Source: Rhizopus sp. PT2906 (lineage: Eukaryota > Mucoromycota > Mucoromycetes > Mucorales > Rhizopodaceae). From it: a stretch of 47,643 nucleotides of DNA. The DNA is taken from the NCBI GenBank assembly GCA_025529335.1, contig JAMYHX010000335.1, forward strand, positions 1 through 47,643. The letters are read 5' to 3'. Shown here in pieces: positions 1 through 11,300 of the stretch. The translations under genes were made by a program, and so were the position numbers. The notes under the pieces were generated by a model. It saw only the letters and a list, made by a program, of their open reading frames with translations, was not told the origin of the DNA and did no database searches. Each line of letters begins with the position of its first letter. Position 1 is the stretch's first letter.

Positions 1-412
1 ATTTACATTTCATGCAACATGAATTTTGTTCTCATCATGGGTGTATTTATTTTCGATCACAGGCGAATTTACTTTCCAGAAAGAGTGTATAACTGATTGC
101 TTAGATCTATTAATAGATATCCTACTATTCACTCTTTGATTTCAATATTCACCAGTTCACAATATGAAGACGCCTGGACTAGAGAATTGACCGGTTAGTT
201 TAATTGTAACTAAGAATAGAACTGGGCTTGATCTTTTTCAGTCAACTCAAACGCTCTGATAGCACACTTAAAGACCCCCACATATCTTTTGTAACTCCTC
301 ACATGAAAATTCAAGTGGTTGACTAATAATCAACCAATCACAATTCATATGAAAAAGAAAGGTAGTGACGTACAATATCCTTTTTCTCTCTCTCTCTCTC
401 TCTTTCTCTTAA
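1..412. other. 5' flank of the first gene; no gene seen
   Basis: AT-rich sequence with no open frame or recognisable motif. It ends in a T-rich and CT-repeat tract (about 379-411) directly before the ATG at 413, the same pyrimidine-rich arrangement found before most start codons in this window, so the last 100 or so bases probably act as a core promoter for the + strand gene. The rest could be the end of a neighbouring intergenic region. Confidence 0.5.
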
Positions 413-1027
413 ATGCAACCTTGGATTCAAAAAGGAACTACAAGCAGCAGCAGCAGTAGTAATAAGCAAACAACATTCCATTATGATCAAACATTAAATA
501 ATATACCCCAATCATCATCATCTGGACATACGCAGGGATTTCGTACAAACAGACAAGAAAATGAACAAAAAAAAGAAAAGGACCAAGAAAAGGAGGTAGA
601 ACCTTTTCCCCAGTATCGTCATCATTTGGATAACCAACACTTGGATGGTGCAGAAGTACTTTTGTTTTTAAACTCCACAGACTACACAGACCATGTCGAC
701 GGCGATGACCTAAGACCAGATTCGATGCGATATAGATCTTTTCAACATCAAGTAGATCAATTCTGGAACGGGTTCATGAATAATGAAGATATCGTAAATT
801 ATATCGAGCAACAGACCTATATTGACGATATCTATGCGATACCCGTCATTGGTGAAGACGTTCGTAGGGTCAAAACAGGGTCTAGTGAAGAAAAGAAAAA
901 GGCAATCAATAGACTGGAAATGATTCGTCAACACTTTATCCAAAAGACTCACGGTGATTCAAATCTGGCCGCACAAAAGGCGAGCGCATTTGATTGGTCA
1001 CAGAGTTTCCTTGACTCATTCAAATAA
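413..1027 (+). CDS. Hypothetical acidic/polar protein, 204 aa, single exon
   Basis: One uninterrupted frame from the ATG after a CT-rich tract to TAA. The N-terminal half (about 1-70) is low complexity: a serine run near residues 11-16, many Gln/Asn, and a Lys/Glu stretch at about 50-62, so it is probably disordered. The C-terminal half (about 75-204) is more ordered and aromatic-rich, with the motif QVDQFWNGFMNNEDIVNYIE followed by a predicted amphipathic helix containing EEKKKAINRLEMIRQHF. There is no signal peptide or membrane segment. I do not recognise the family. It lies only 79 bases upstream of the MATE transporter start, in the same direction. Codon use and the clean stop suggest a real gene; the function is unknown. 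Confidence 0.65.
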   Translation: MQPWIQKGTTSSSSSSNKQTTFHYDQTLNNIPQSSSSGHTQGFRTNRQENEQKKEKDQEKEVEPFPQYRHHLDNQHLDGAEVLLFLNSTDYTDHVDGDDLRPDSMRYRSFQHQVDQFWNGFMNNEDIVNYIEQQTYIDDIYAIPVIGEDVRRVKTGSSEEKKKAINRLEMIRQHFIQKTHGDSNLAAQKASAFDWSQSFLDSFK

Positions 1028-1106
1028 AGATGTAACACACAGGACCTTTTAAAGATTTTTAAATTTTTTTTTCTTTATTTTTCTTTTTTTATTATTCTTA
1101 AATTAT

Positions 1107-2640
1107 ATGAGTCGACGTAGCAACAGCGACAGTTTATCTCGCACCTCATCGGTATCGTCTACGCCCACCGAAAGTACACCGTTGATTAGCGGTAAAGAAG
1201 AAGAAAATACATGGAAGACGGAAGTCTACTGGCTTATATATAATGCATTTCCCATTGTCTTTACTTATTTGATGCAAAATTCGTTACAAATGGCAAGTAT
1301 TTTTACATTGGGTCATTTGGTAAGTGTGTAACAAAGATTGTGAACTATCACTGGCTAACATCCATCAGGGTCCCACTGAACTTGCCGCAGCAGCATTATC
1401 AAGCATGTTTGCTAGTGTAACAGCCTGGAGCATTGCATCCGGCACATCGGCTGCACTCGACACACTCTGTTCTCAAGCATGGACAGGAGCCAAAGACAAG
1501 ACGTTGGTCGGTGTTCACCTTCAACGAGGATTATGCATTTTAGCACTCATGTTTATACCTATTGCCTTTGTCTGGTGGAAAGCGACTTCGTTGTTGCTCG
1601 CTCTCAACCAAGAGCCTGAGCTAGCCTACCTATCTGGACTCTTTTTGCGCTGCCTCATGCTAGGCGCCCCTGCATTTATTGCATTTGAAGCGATCAAGAA
1701 ATACCTGCAAGCACAAGGTATTATGCAAGCCTCGACCTATGTACTCATGATTGTGTCTCCCCTGAATCTGCTGATAAACTATTCCTTTGTCTATCTTGAG
1801 CCGTTTAAGCTAGGCTTTGTCGGCGCACCCTTGGCAACCAGTCTGAGCTACTGGCTGATGCTTATTCTCATCATGCTTTACATCCGCTTTATTCGTGGCA
1901 GCGAGGCCTGGGGTGGCTGGACACGTGAGTGTCTGACTGACTGGTGGCCCTTCCTCAAGCTATCTATTCCCTCTCTCTTGATGGTTACTGCCGAATGGTG
2001 GGCATTTGAACTTTGCTCACTTGCTGCCAGTTACCTCTCCACACGCGACCTTGCTGCCCAATCAATTCTTCTGACGACCGCCTCTGCCACGTACACGATC
2101 CCCTTTGGTTTCTCCGTGGCTGCTTCGAACCGTATTGGCAACGCTTTGGGCGAACGTGATGCACAAAAGGCACGTCTGTCTTCTAATGTCGCCTTTGTAT
2201 TTGCCGTTATCTTTGGCTGTATGAATTCGACCTTTTTCCTCGTCGTTCGTCATCACTTTGGATATCTCTTCACCTCTGACGAAGACGTCGTTGCCTTGGT
2301 TGCCAAGACTATGCCTCTTCTCGCTCTCTTCCAAATCGCCGACGGTGTCTCTGGTGTCTGCGGTGGTGTCATCCGTGGTATGGGTCGTCAAGGCTTTGCT
2401 GCATGGGTCAACATCATCTCATACTATGCGATCGCTTTCCCCATCGGATACTGTCTTACCTTCGTTCTCGATTGGGATCTCGCCGGTCTCTGGTCTGGAC
2501 TGACCTTGGCTCTCTTCTTGGTCTCATCTGGTGAAGTTCTCTATCTCTTGGCCGCTGACTGGAACGTGGAAGTGATGAGAGCTCAACGCCGTGTTCAACA
2601 CGATGAAGATAAATATCATCATGATACCTTGTCCGCTTAG
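1107..2640 (+). CDS. MATE-family multidrug/organic cation efflux transporter, 494 aa
   Basis: Two exons, 1107-1319 and 1369-2640, flank a 49-nt GT-AG intron with a CTAAC branch site. Splicing in phase 0 joins GHL to GPTELAAAALSSMFASVTAW, the typical first-helix region of MatE proteins. The protein has a Ser/Thr-rich cytosolic N-terminus (about 1-35) and then around 12 hydrophobic segments in two MatE halves, with SGTSAALDTLCSQAWTGA as the conserved motif after TM2 and ASNRIGNALGERDA in the second half. This matches the DinF/NorM/eukaryotic MATE family, which exports organic cations or toxins in exchange for H+ or Na+. The substrate cannot be inferred. The gene is convergent with SEN54, with 85 bases between the stop codons. 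The sub-family is the uncertain point. Confidence 0.93.
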
Positions 2641-2725
2641 AACTTTATATATATTTATTTTCATTCACATATTTTATATTACATTTAGAGATATGTATTT
2701 ACATCTTTGCATTTCCCACAATAAA

Positions 2726-3685
2726 TTATGTCGTTCCTTCAATCTTGAGAAATACAACGCCTTCTGCGTCACCTACCAATGCTATCATCTGCTCTATGTC
2801 ATTCGAGAACAATGCGTTGAATGTGTCTATTGTTGGCATTGGATCACGTGCACTGGTCAATGGTTAGCTTTATCTCCCTTTTTGAATTGAAAGACTTACT
2901 TGTTGACCAAGATTCGAAAATCAGGAGGACCAGGGTCTTTCTTTTTCCAAGTCGGCCTTGGTTTATATACATCCCAATCCATCAACCAGTGATCAAATGG
3001 TTTGTACCAAGGGTTCCGTAGCACAATAGAAAGGGTAGAGTAGACCTGATCTATCAATGAAAGATAAGAAACAGAACCATGTACATAAAGAAAGTTACCA
3101 TAATTTCGACATGCATAGTTCCAGACAAGCGGACCCTTTACCTTTTTTTTGATCGTATGTTCCATTATGTGTCCTTGGGTTATGATAGGTTTAGATCTCA
3201 TGACGATATAACCTAGTCGTTTGAGATACGCATAGACCCAATACTTGTCTAGAGTCAACCAAGGATCTTGATCCATAACCATACACATATCTTCAAATGA
3301 TACTTGATGGTTGTCCTTGTCGGTGACCATGAGCGCGTTACGAGAGATCAAGAAGGCAGCTTCTTCTGGATAGAGCATAGTCTCACGTTGATGACTGAAT
3401 CCAACCGTGTGTAAATGAGTTCCCTTGTTGAGTGTGATCTGGATCCATCCTGTTGAAGTGAGAGTGCCTCGACAAGCTGATTTTTGAAGAATAGAAGGCA
3501 TGTTGAGACATTCAAATAGGGCATCTTGACCACGTTCGGGGTCCTGGGTTGATTCGTGTTTTTGATTGCGTTTGAGTCTAAAGAATGAATAATGGTGGAT
3601 GTTCAATGTATGTATTTTATTACTTTTTCTTGTTTAATAGTCGAGTGTAATCTGTCAGTTCTTCTTCATCGTCTTCATTGTTCAT
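2726..3685 (-). CDS. SEN54: tRNA-splicing endonuclease subunit Sen54, 288 aa
   Basis: Three exons on the minus strand, 3685-3624, 3577-2900 and 2852-2726, with introns of 46 and 47 nt; lengths sum to 289 codons with matching phases. The first exon encodes an acidic N-terminus (MNNEDDEEELTDYTRLLNKK), spliced to KLKRNQKHESTQ. The Sen54 N-terminal domain is visible as MLYPEEAAFLISRNALMV and LTLDKYWVYAYLKRLGYIV, and the last two exons carry the family's C-terminal signature, with YKPRPTWKKKDPGPPDFRI followed by an exon ending GDAEGVVFLKIEGTT. Sen54 is a structural subunit of the heterotetrameric endonuclease (Sen2/34/54/15) that removes introns from pre-tRNA; it is not catalytic. The internal ATG at 3606 lies inside intron 1 and was rejected as start. 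Confidence 0.93.
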
Positions 3686-4319
3686 TTTAATGATTTATAA
3701 AGAAAGACAGAGAGAAAATTGGATAGGCCAGGGCGGACATATAAACAAAAAAGACACGCGAAGAAAGCATCTCTTGCAAATGATAATTCAAATGAATAGA
3801 CTATTTCTATATCATCTTTGGTCAACATCAATTATGAAGACATTGAATGCCTTATATTACCAAAATGTACGAAACTGTTACTGTTACTGATTGTCAAGGC
3901 TGATTTAGACACACAGAAAGGTAAACGCATATATTATAACCTAGTATGGTTATCGCTTTTAAGAGCTGTACTGCAGGAATCAGAAAAATGAATAGTTACT
4001 GTTTGAAGGACTTCATATACAATATGCACTTTTTAGTTTTTAACAGATTCATGTCTATTTCAAATAAATCGAGAACCTTAAAATGTTACTTTGAGAAATA
4101 TTAGGTGTGACTCTTATGTGTGCTGGTCAGTTTTAGCATAATTCATGCATTTCAGTCAAAGCTGATTTACAGAGGAAAAAGACAATGAAAAAGAAATCAC
4201 TATGCTGAGTCCAGGTCATAGCTTTCATGATTCAGTAAACTATAGATCACATCCTAAAAATGATATTTGTTACACAACCAAGCTTTTCATATGCACAACT
4301 TGAGCCAACATCCAAACAT
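3686..4319. other. Gene-free stretch between SEN54 and the LINE remnant
   Basis: AT-rich sequence without a supportable frame, splice pattern or RNA gene. The first part is the likely promoter of SEN54 (minus strand). The right edge merges into the decayed LINE, so some of it may be unrecognisable 5' LINE sequence. Confidence 0.5.
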
Positions 4320-6400
4320 GTTTGATTTAGTAATGATAACTCTCATCTATCTAAGAAAGGCGATCTCTCTGACCTTCGAAACTGGAGAACTACTTCGCTC
4401 AACAATGCAAATGCCAAAGTGTATGCCCGTCTCTAAATTCTCGTCTCTTGTCCTCTGTCTCTTTGTTGATCGCTCTATTTCAAACAGGGTTTATGCGTCG
4501 GTGTTTTACCGCTGATAATGGTTTATGAATGAAGCTTTTAATGAAATATTATACTACAGAGTCTTCTACAGCTGTCAGCCTCTTGCTAGAGCAAGAGAAA
4601 GCTTACGATAGGACTCATCATGACTATCTTTGTCAAGTTATCTCCCGGATTGGTTTCTCCGATTCTTTTATTAAGTCTGTTTGTGGCCCCTTCTTTGGTA
4701 CACATTTGCGAGTCAATATCAATAGTGTTCTATCTTACCCTGTTATTCAAATGCGTGGTTTACGCCAAGACGATTCTCCGTCTCCGGTATTGTTCTACTT
4801 GGCTTTTTATGCGTTTCTTTCGTTCCATACTGTCTCTCTTCCGCTATTCATATTTTCTTCGGCTTCCTTGTCTCCTGCTATGACCTCAATCAAGCGTCTT
4901 GTCTATGCTGACGGTATCGTTTGTTAAACTGGCTCGTCATACGGTCTACATTGTTTCTTTCCTCATTATGAAATTTTGCTTGAAAGCACTTAATGTCTTC
5001 TTAAACTACTCAAAGATTCAAGCCCCTTCACTGTCTGTGCCCAACATCATTTATGATAAAATCTGGAGAACCCCCTTAAGGTCTTATAATGCCTACACAT
5101 GGAACGATTGTGCTTCCACTAAACCACCCATTTATCTTGGCTTTCCCTTATACGCTTTGGTTTTTCAAAGGGATTTATTCTTGGTTAAGTTACACTTAAA
5201 GATACCCAACTCTTGAAAAATTCACTCCCTGTGCTCATGATTGTTTACTCCCTGGTCTTCTTCAAGCTTTGGCATATTTTGAGAGTCACGACAGTTCCTC
5301 TAACATTTCTGGATAAGGACAAGTCAGCTATTTCTCGCTTTCTGTTCTACTGTATCTTTTCTCGTCTCAGCTAGCCTACTATATGTTTGTCCCGTTTCAA
5401 TGGGAGAGGCCTTGGTATTCTCAATTTTGTGTATCCAACAACGTACTCTTCAAATGCGATGGTTAGCTCGTTTGCTTCAACCCAACCATCTACTTTTGAA
5501 TCCTGTTCGTACTTTTTGTACGTCTATTATCTTGCCTTGGCTGGCTCACTACGTACATCTTAAATCTGGTCCCTTCTAACTCATCTGCTACTAAATGAGG
5601 TTATCATCTTCCATTCTTCTTTCCTGAGCTTCGTATCTCTGTATTTTGTGATTCTGCCGGTGTTCTTTATAGTTTTCTGCCGTTGATAATTTGCCTCAAG
5701 ATTGATCTTACGTCGTGATTAATCCGATGATGATACTTACTTTCCCTGTTGTGGCTCTTACCCTTGATCCTTGTTCTTCTCTGATCTTTCCAAAAGTCAT
5801 TCCATAAGTTGCGTGCTGTTAGTTGTTGCGCGGACAGTCATGCTTCTGTAACTATTAGACCTCGTAATTGGTCTGGATTCTCTCAATTTCCTACGTATCA
5901 TACTGCTGTCCTCACAGATCCTCCTTTTGATCGCGTCTCTCATACTTCTGTTGCTGTTTCATCATCCGTGTATGCCTTGTTTAACCTCCCTCCAATTAAT
6001 AGTTACTTAGATCGGCATTGTCCTTTTCGCTGCTCATCCAATTCGCAATATAGGATATCATCTGCTTCAAAGCAAAATACCATGTCGAAATAACTTGTAT
6101 AGAATTCTTCCTCAACCTTTCCCTGACGATGCATGTGCCTTTTGTGGTGAATTGATTCTATTGATCATTTTATATCGTGTTGCCTTCAAAAAACAGCCTC
6201 TATGGTTCACAATTTGGTATCGTTACTTCCCTCCCTCATTTGTCACCTATGACTCATTCAGGACAATCTTTTATTTCTCATTTTCCTTCAAACCATTCAC
6301 GGATTCATCACCAGATCCCTCTGTTATCATTGGTGCGATACTCATTATCTCCTGGCAATCTCACTGACAATTTGTGCATGACCAGGTTCCTCCTTGTACT
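4320..6400 (+). mobile_element. Degenerate LINE (non-LTR retrotransposon) reverse transcriptase remnant
   Basis: Translation in shifting + frames shows the reverse transcriptase domain of a LINE. Around 4345-4450 there is a region resembling DLRNWRPISL / AKVYARL. At about 4485-4530 is a QTGFM...TADNG-like block. From 4580 come EQEKAYDRTHHDYLCQVISR, SFIKSVCGPFFGTHLRVNIN and VIQMRGLRQDDSPSPVLFYL, and at about 4896 LVYADGIVC. The catalytic F/YADD box reads YADG, so the second aspartate is lost. Frameshifts and stops continue to about 6400, with weaker C-terminal segments at 4900-5200 and 5809-6090. No intact 5' end, poly(A) tail or target-site duplication could be defined, so this is an old, inactive copy. 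It sits between two host genes. Confidence 0.8.
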
Positions 6401-6728
6401 GCTGCAATAGTTCAAGCTGCTGAACATATAATATAAAAATGTTGCAAAGAAAAGATATAAAGTCAATGCTTCTCACCAGAGTTTATTAACTTTGCATAAA
6501 AGTCACAATAAACAAAAATTACATGACAGGTCAGACACCGCTTACAAAAAGCTTGAATAAAGAATAGTAATTGTTGCTATTGGCTCTTGTTGTTCTTTTA
6601 TACACCAAACATCAGCGACTAATCGGTATAGATTGATTGTGAATAAATGGATCGGTCTCGGTGAGAGAACCAGACTTTTGAATGACTTGAAGATCTAGAA
6701 GAGATCAGAAGAGGCGGTTTTCTTTTGG
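6401..6728. other. Spacer after the LINE remnant; nothing recognised
   Basis: AT-rich sequence with no supportable frame. The last 60 bases directly precede the ATG of the broken gene starting at 6729 and may have served as its promoter. Confidence 0.4.
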
Positions 6729-7676
6729 ATGGAAATAAACAGTGCCTTGTCTGTAACAGATGATGAAACTGAACAAGAATTGACGGAGAGGGTTAGCTGC
6801 GAACGTCTAGCAACAGAACCACTGAATTTTGAACCATATGGATGTTACGAGGCGCTTCTTCAAGCACTAAACCCTTTGTTAACGAAGATCTTGCCAGTTA
6901 TCCAGAGAGATATTAGACTGAGATGGCTAGATAAAGTCGCTTTCGAAAAAAGCCAAGGCAGACCAGAAGCCGTAATCTCGCAATTAACTAACGGTGTCAT
7001 GCTTACATGGATTACGTGCCTCTTCTATTTATTCTCAGCTAATAGACGATGTCAGATATATGCAGTGGTAGTTCCTTATTATTCTTTCTTTTTAATAATC
7101 AAATGCTGCCTGTTAACTCTTCATCGCTTTACAACTATATATGCATAAATACCACACATATGCTATGGTCTCTGAAGTGACTAACGGTGATTTTGGAACG
7201 TCTCTGTTAGCAAGGTTTCCGGCAAATGCAGCAATGCTTTGTTGTGTAAGAATGTAATAAAACTTGTACAACTTGAACAGCAACGTGTCAGTATCAAGTC
7301 CGTGATTTGCTTCCAGATTCACGGTACACTATGACCACATAATATATCCCTGATAAATATTAATATTCACTTATTAGGATTTGCTGTTGCCTTCTGTATG
7401 GCAAATCTAAGTCATGAAAGCATCTATACCTTCACGAAGGTGGCCAAGGCGGGGTTTCCTCGCTCTATTACAGAACTACCTCAGTTCATCAGCATGAGGA
7501 CAATCAATCAGCTTTTGCAAGTTAGCTAGTGCTCCTAAAAGCACTAGCTAACTTGCAAAAGCAGTGTCCTGACTTACGGAACAAGATGGTTCAAGAGATG
7601 GACCATAGTACCTTGGACTCTGCCAAAAACCGCAAGCATAGTGACGCCTGTCCTTGCCCAATAAACTTTTAATAAA
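6729..7676 (+). pseudogene. Broken multi-exon gene of unknown function
   Basis: A good frame opens at ATG 6729, with an acidic N-terminus followed by EPYGCYEALLQALNPLLTKI and a helix-rich stretch to about residue 90. Coding character then resumes in pieces, near 7165-7245 (SEVTNGDFGTSLLARFPANA), 7280-7320, and 7378-7530 (SHESIYTFTKVAKAGFPRSI, then MRTINQLLQ), the last two joined in frame by a plausible intron of about 55 nt ending at 7377. A stop falls inside a perfect inverted repeat at 7511-7562, and coding sequence appears again after it (NLQKQCPDLRNKMVQEM) up to a TAA at about 7670. Two AATAAA motifs follow (7660-7665, 7671-7676). The family is not recognised; it may be a host gene or a transposon passenger. 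The stops and unclear splice sites make an active gene unlikely. Confidence 0.45.
7511..7562. repeat. 23-bp perfect inverted repeat, 6-nt loop
   Basis: The arms at 7511-7533 and 7540-7562 are exact reverse complements separated by CCTAAA. A shorter outer match (AGGACA at 7497-7502 with TGTCCT at 7565-7570) extends it imperfectly. It interrupts the reading frame of the broken gene described at 6729-7676. Confidence 0.95.
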
Positions 7677-8345
7677 GATGTACTTTTTTTAATATAAAAT
7701 GCTTTGAACATTCAAGCGTGTAACACGAGCTTTTAAGCATTGAAAGAGAGAAAGTCTTTAGGACAGTCAAGTTTTTTCAATAGGAAGGCATTAGTAAAAG
7801 TAAATTTTCCTTACATGTTGAACTCTGAAATAAGAAAACAATCTCCACTTTAGAGACAAATTTCTCCGTACAGCTAAAAAGATACAAAGGGACATGGCTA
7901 AAAGTTTAATGAGATCCAGAGCTAAGAATGATAAGAACAACTTGAGAAGCATTTAGAATATTTTTCTTATCAACAAATCAGAGATTCCTTTGTTCCCATA
8001 TTTTAATATGATTGATCGTATTGTTTGATCTAAACTCTAATAGTGAAACTATTAATTTGTGTAAGCATATTTACTTTTATCCGTTTCAATATTTATCACA
8101 AGACATTCCTTCTTTTATCAACAATGCGATCAGTTTAGTAAATATAGCATATCGTCATTTATCTAAGCATAGACACAATCAGTTGTCATCTTTACTTTCT
8201 TTTTTTGGATGTACAACTGTGTGTCTTGTTTGATGGAATAAAGCTGAATAATACTGAATCCTTATCAGACAGATCTGTTGGCAGGACAACAAGCAAAAAA
8301 TCTCCACAATTGCTATGTACTACAGAGATAAGATATGTGTAAAAG
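7677..8345. other. Gene-free stretch downstream of pyruvate carboxylase
   Basis: AT-rich with no supportable frame; a short ORF at 8012-8233 has no recognisable features and starts without context. The right-hand part is the 3' flank of the minus-strand pyruvate carboxylase gene. Confidence 0.5.
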
Positions 8346-8351
8346 TTTATT
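8346..8351 (-). terminator. AATAAA polyadenylation signal of pyruvate carboxylase
   Basis: On the minus strand AATAAA lies about 30 nt after the stop codon at 8382-8384, a normal spacing for a fungal polyadenylation signal. Confidence 0.55.
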
Positions 8352-8381
8352 TCTAAAAAAGGTAATCAACAAAAAAAGACT

Positions 8382-11300
8382 TTAAGCATCCTTGATAATC
8401 TTTGCAACGAGATCACCAGCTGATAGCGAATCACCCTCGTTCACGGCTACACGCTCAACCTTACCAGCAACAGGAGAAGTGACAACAGTCTCCATCTTCA
8501 TTGCTGAGAGCACAGCCAAGGGATCACCTGCCTTGACATGACTTCCTTCCTTAGCACGGATTTCAACGACAACACCAGACATGGGGGCACCAATATCACC
8601 AGGATTAGAGGCGCTAGCCTTTTCACGAGTGACGATCTCGATGGCCGAGTTACGATCGACGATACCGACGACACGAGCCTCACCATTGAGTTCAAAGTAG
8701 ACATCACGCTTACCGTCGTTGTTGAGAGGACCTACAGCCAAGAGCTTGATGATCAAGGTCTTGCCTTCTTCAATCTCTACATGGAACTCTTCGTTGATCT
8801 CGGGCTTGCACAAGAAGTAACGTGTGGGCAGGACAGAGAGATCGCCGTATTGGTTGACTATATCCTTGTATTCGGCAAAGACCTTGGGGTACAATGCAGC
8901 AGAGATCACATCGTAATCACGGATGCTTGAACCGTACTTCTCAACAAGTTCTTCCTTGAGCTTGGCCATGTCGAGAGGAGGCAAAGTGGCACCAGGTCGA
9001 CCGTCAATGCGAGGCAGATCGCGGATGATGTTTGTGCGTAAGGGTTCAGGGAATCCACCATAAGGTTGACCGAGATAACCTTGGAAGAATTCGACGACAG
9101 AAGTAGGGAAGGAAAGAGAAGAGGCGCGTTCTTCAACATCCTTGGCAGTCAAGTTGTTGGATACCATGAACTGAGCGAGATCACCAACGACCTTGGAAGA
9201 GGGAGTCACCTTGACAAGATCACCACAGAGCGCATTAGCCTCTGCGTAGGCCTTCTTGATCTGCTTCCATTGAGTACCCAAACCGAGTTGAGCAGCTTGG
9301 AACATCAAGTTGGTGTATTGACCACCAGGCATTTCATGATCATAGACACCAGAGTCTGCAGAACGCACGTTGGCTTCAAAGCAAGAATACAACAGACGGC
9401 ATTGCTCCCAGTATGAGTTGATGGCATGTACATCTTCCATGCGAATACCTGTGCCCAAATGAGTTTGTTCCAAACCGGCGACGATTGCACCCATGGCAGG
9501 TTGTGAGGTGGTGCCTGACATGGCGTCAATAGCGACATCGACAATATCAGCACCTGCAGCAGCAGCAGCCATCATACTTGCGACACCTGTACCGGCTGTA
9601 TCGTGTGTGTGAACATGGATAGGTAAGTCAGGGAATTTGGCACGAATACTAGAGATCAACAGTTTGGCAGCTTCAGGCTTCAACAGACCAGCCATGTCCT
9701 TGATACCCAAGATATGAATACCTTCCTTCACAAGTGTTTCGGTCAAATCGAGATAGTAATTGAGATCATACTTTTTACGGTTGGGGTTGGATACATCACC
9801 AGTATAACAGATGGTAGCTTCCACAACACCGCCTGCCTTCTTGACAGCATCGATACCCAATCTCATGTTTTCGACATAGTTCAATGAGTCAAAGATACGG
9901 AAGACGTCCATACCACACTTGACTGCCTTGTCACAGAATTCGTAAACCACATTGTCGGGGTAAGAGGTGTATCCGACTGCATTGGCACCACGCAAGAGCA
10001 TCTGGAAAGGAATGTTGGGCACCAACTTACGGAGAGCAGCTAATCTGTCCCAAGGATCTTCATGAAGGAAACGCATGGCCACATCAAAGGTTGCACCACC
10101 CCAGCATTCGAGTGAGAAGGCGTTGGCCAAAGCGTGAGAGGTAGCAGGAGCAATTCTTAAGAGATCTGTTGAAAAATGAGCTTTATGTGTCTTTCATTGT
10201 TCTTTTTTACTTACCGATCGTTCTCACACGGGTTGCCAATAAACTTTGATGAGCATCTCTCCAGGTTGTATCCGTAATGAGCACACCAGGATAAGCACGG
10301 ACAGCCTTGGCGAAGGCTTCAGGACCTTGTTCCACAATGATTTTTCTCCAACCTTCTGTCGCAGGAGCGGACACATCGACCGTCTTGTCACTTCCACTCT
10401 CACGCAACACAGGCACTTCGATTTCCTTTTTGAACGAAGGTTCGCCGATCTGCCCCTTGATCTGAGACCCATTGACGACGATATCACCAAGGTAACCAAG
10501 GAGACGCTGAGCACGGTTCTGGAACTGAACGAGACGGAAAAGGTCGGGAGTATCATCAATGAAGGTGGTCCAGCAGTTACCGTTGATAAATGTATCATGA
10601 GTGAGCAAGCGTTGCAAGAAGGGGATATTGGTCTTGACACCACGAATTCTGAATTCAACAAGAGCTCTCACGATCTTGCGACGTGCCACTTCATAAGTAG
10701 ATCCCGAGCAGGAGACCTTGACCAATAATGAATCGTAATGTGGGGTGATGATAGCACCTGCGTACCCGGCACCACCGTCCAGACGGACACCGTTACCACC
10801 AGAGGAACGGTAGACTTCGATCTTGCCTGTGTCCGGTTGGAAGTTCTTCTCGGGGTCTTCTGTCGTTACACGGCACTGGATCGCGAACCCACGTTGGCGG
10901 ATACGTTGTTGAGTGAGGCCGAGTTGAGGCAAGAGAGCACCAGCAGCGATCTGGATCTGAGCTGCGACGATATCGATACCTGTGATCTCTTCAGTAATCG
11001 TGTGTTCGACTTGGATACGAGGGTTGATTTCGATAAAGTAGTATCTGTTTTGGTTGTCGACAAGGAATTCAGCTGTACCCGCATTCTTGTACTTGACAGC
11101 CTTGGCAATCTTGATCGCATCGTTGAGGATCGCCTCACGCACCTTGTTGTCGAGGTTCTTGGCAGGTGCAATCTCAACCACCTTTTGGTGTCGTCGTTGG
11201 ACGGAGCAGTCTCGTTCAAACAAGTGGACGACGTTACCAGCACGGTCAGCCAGTAATTGGACTTCAATGTGTCTTGGCTTATCAAGGAATCGCTCGATGA

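Noticed and set aside
2062..2503. ORFs on both strands inside the MATE transporter
   Set aside because: Overlap the well-supported MATE frame and have low-complexity or no recognisable sequence.
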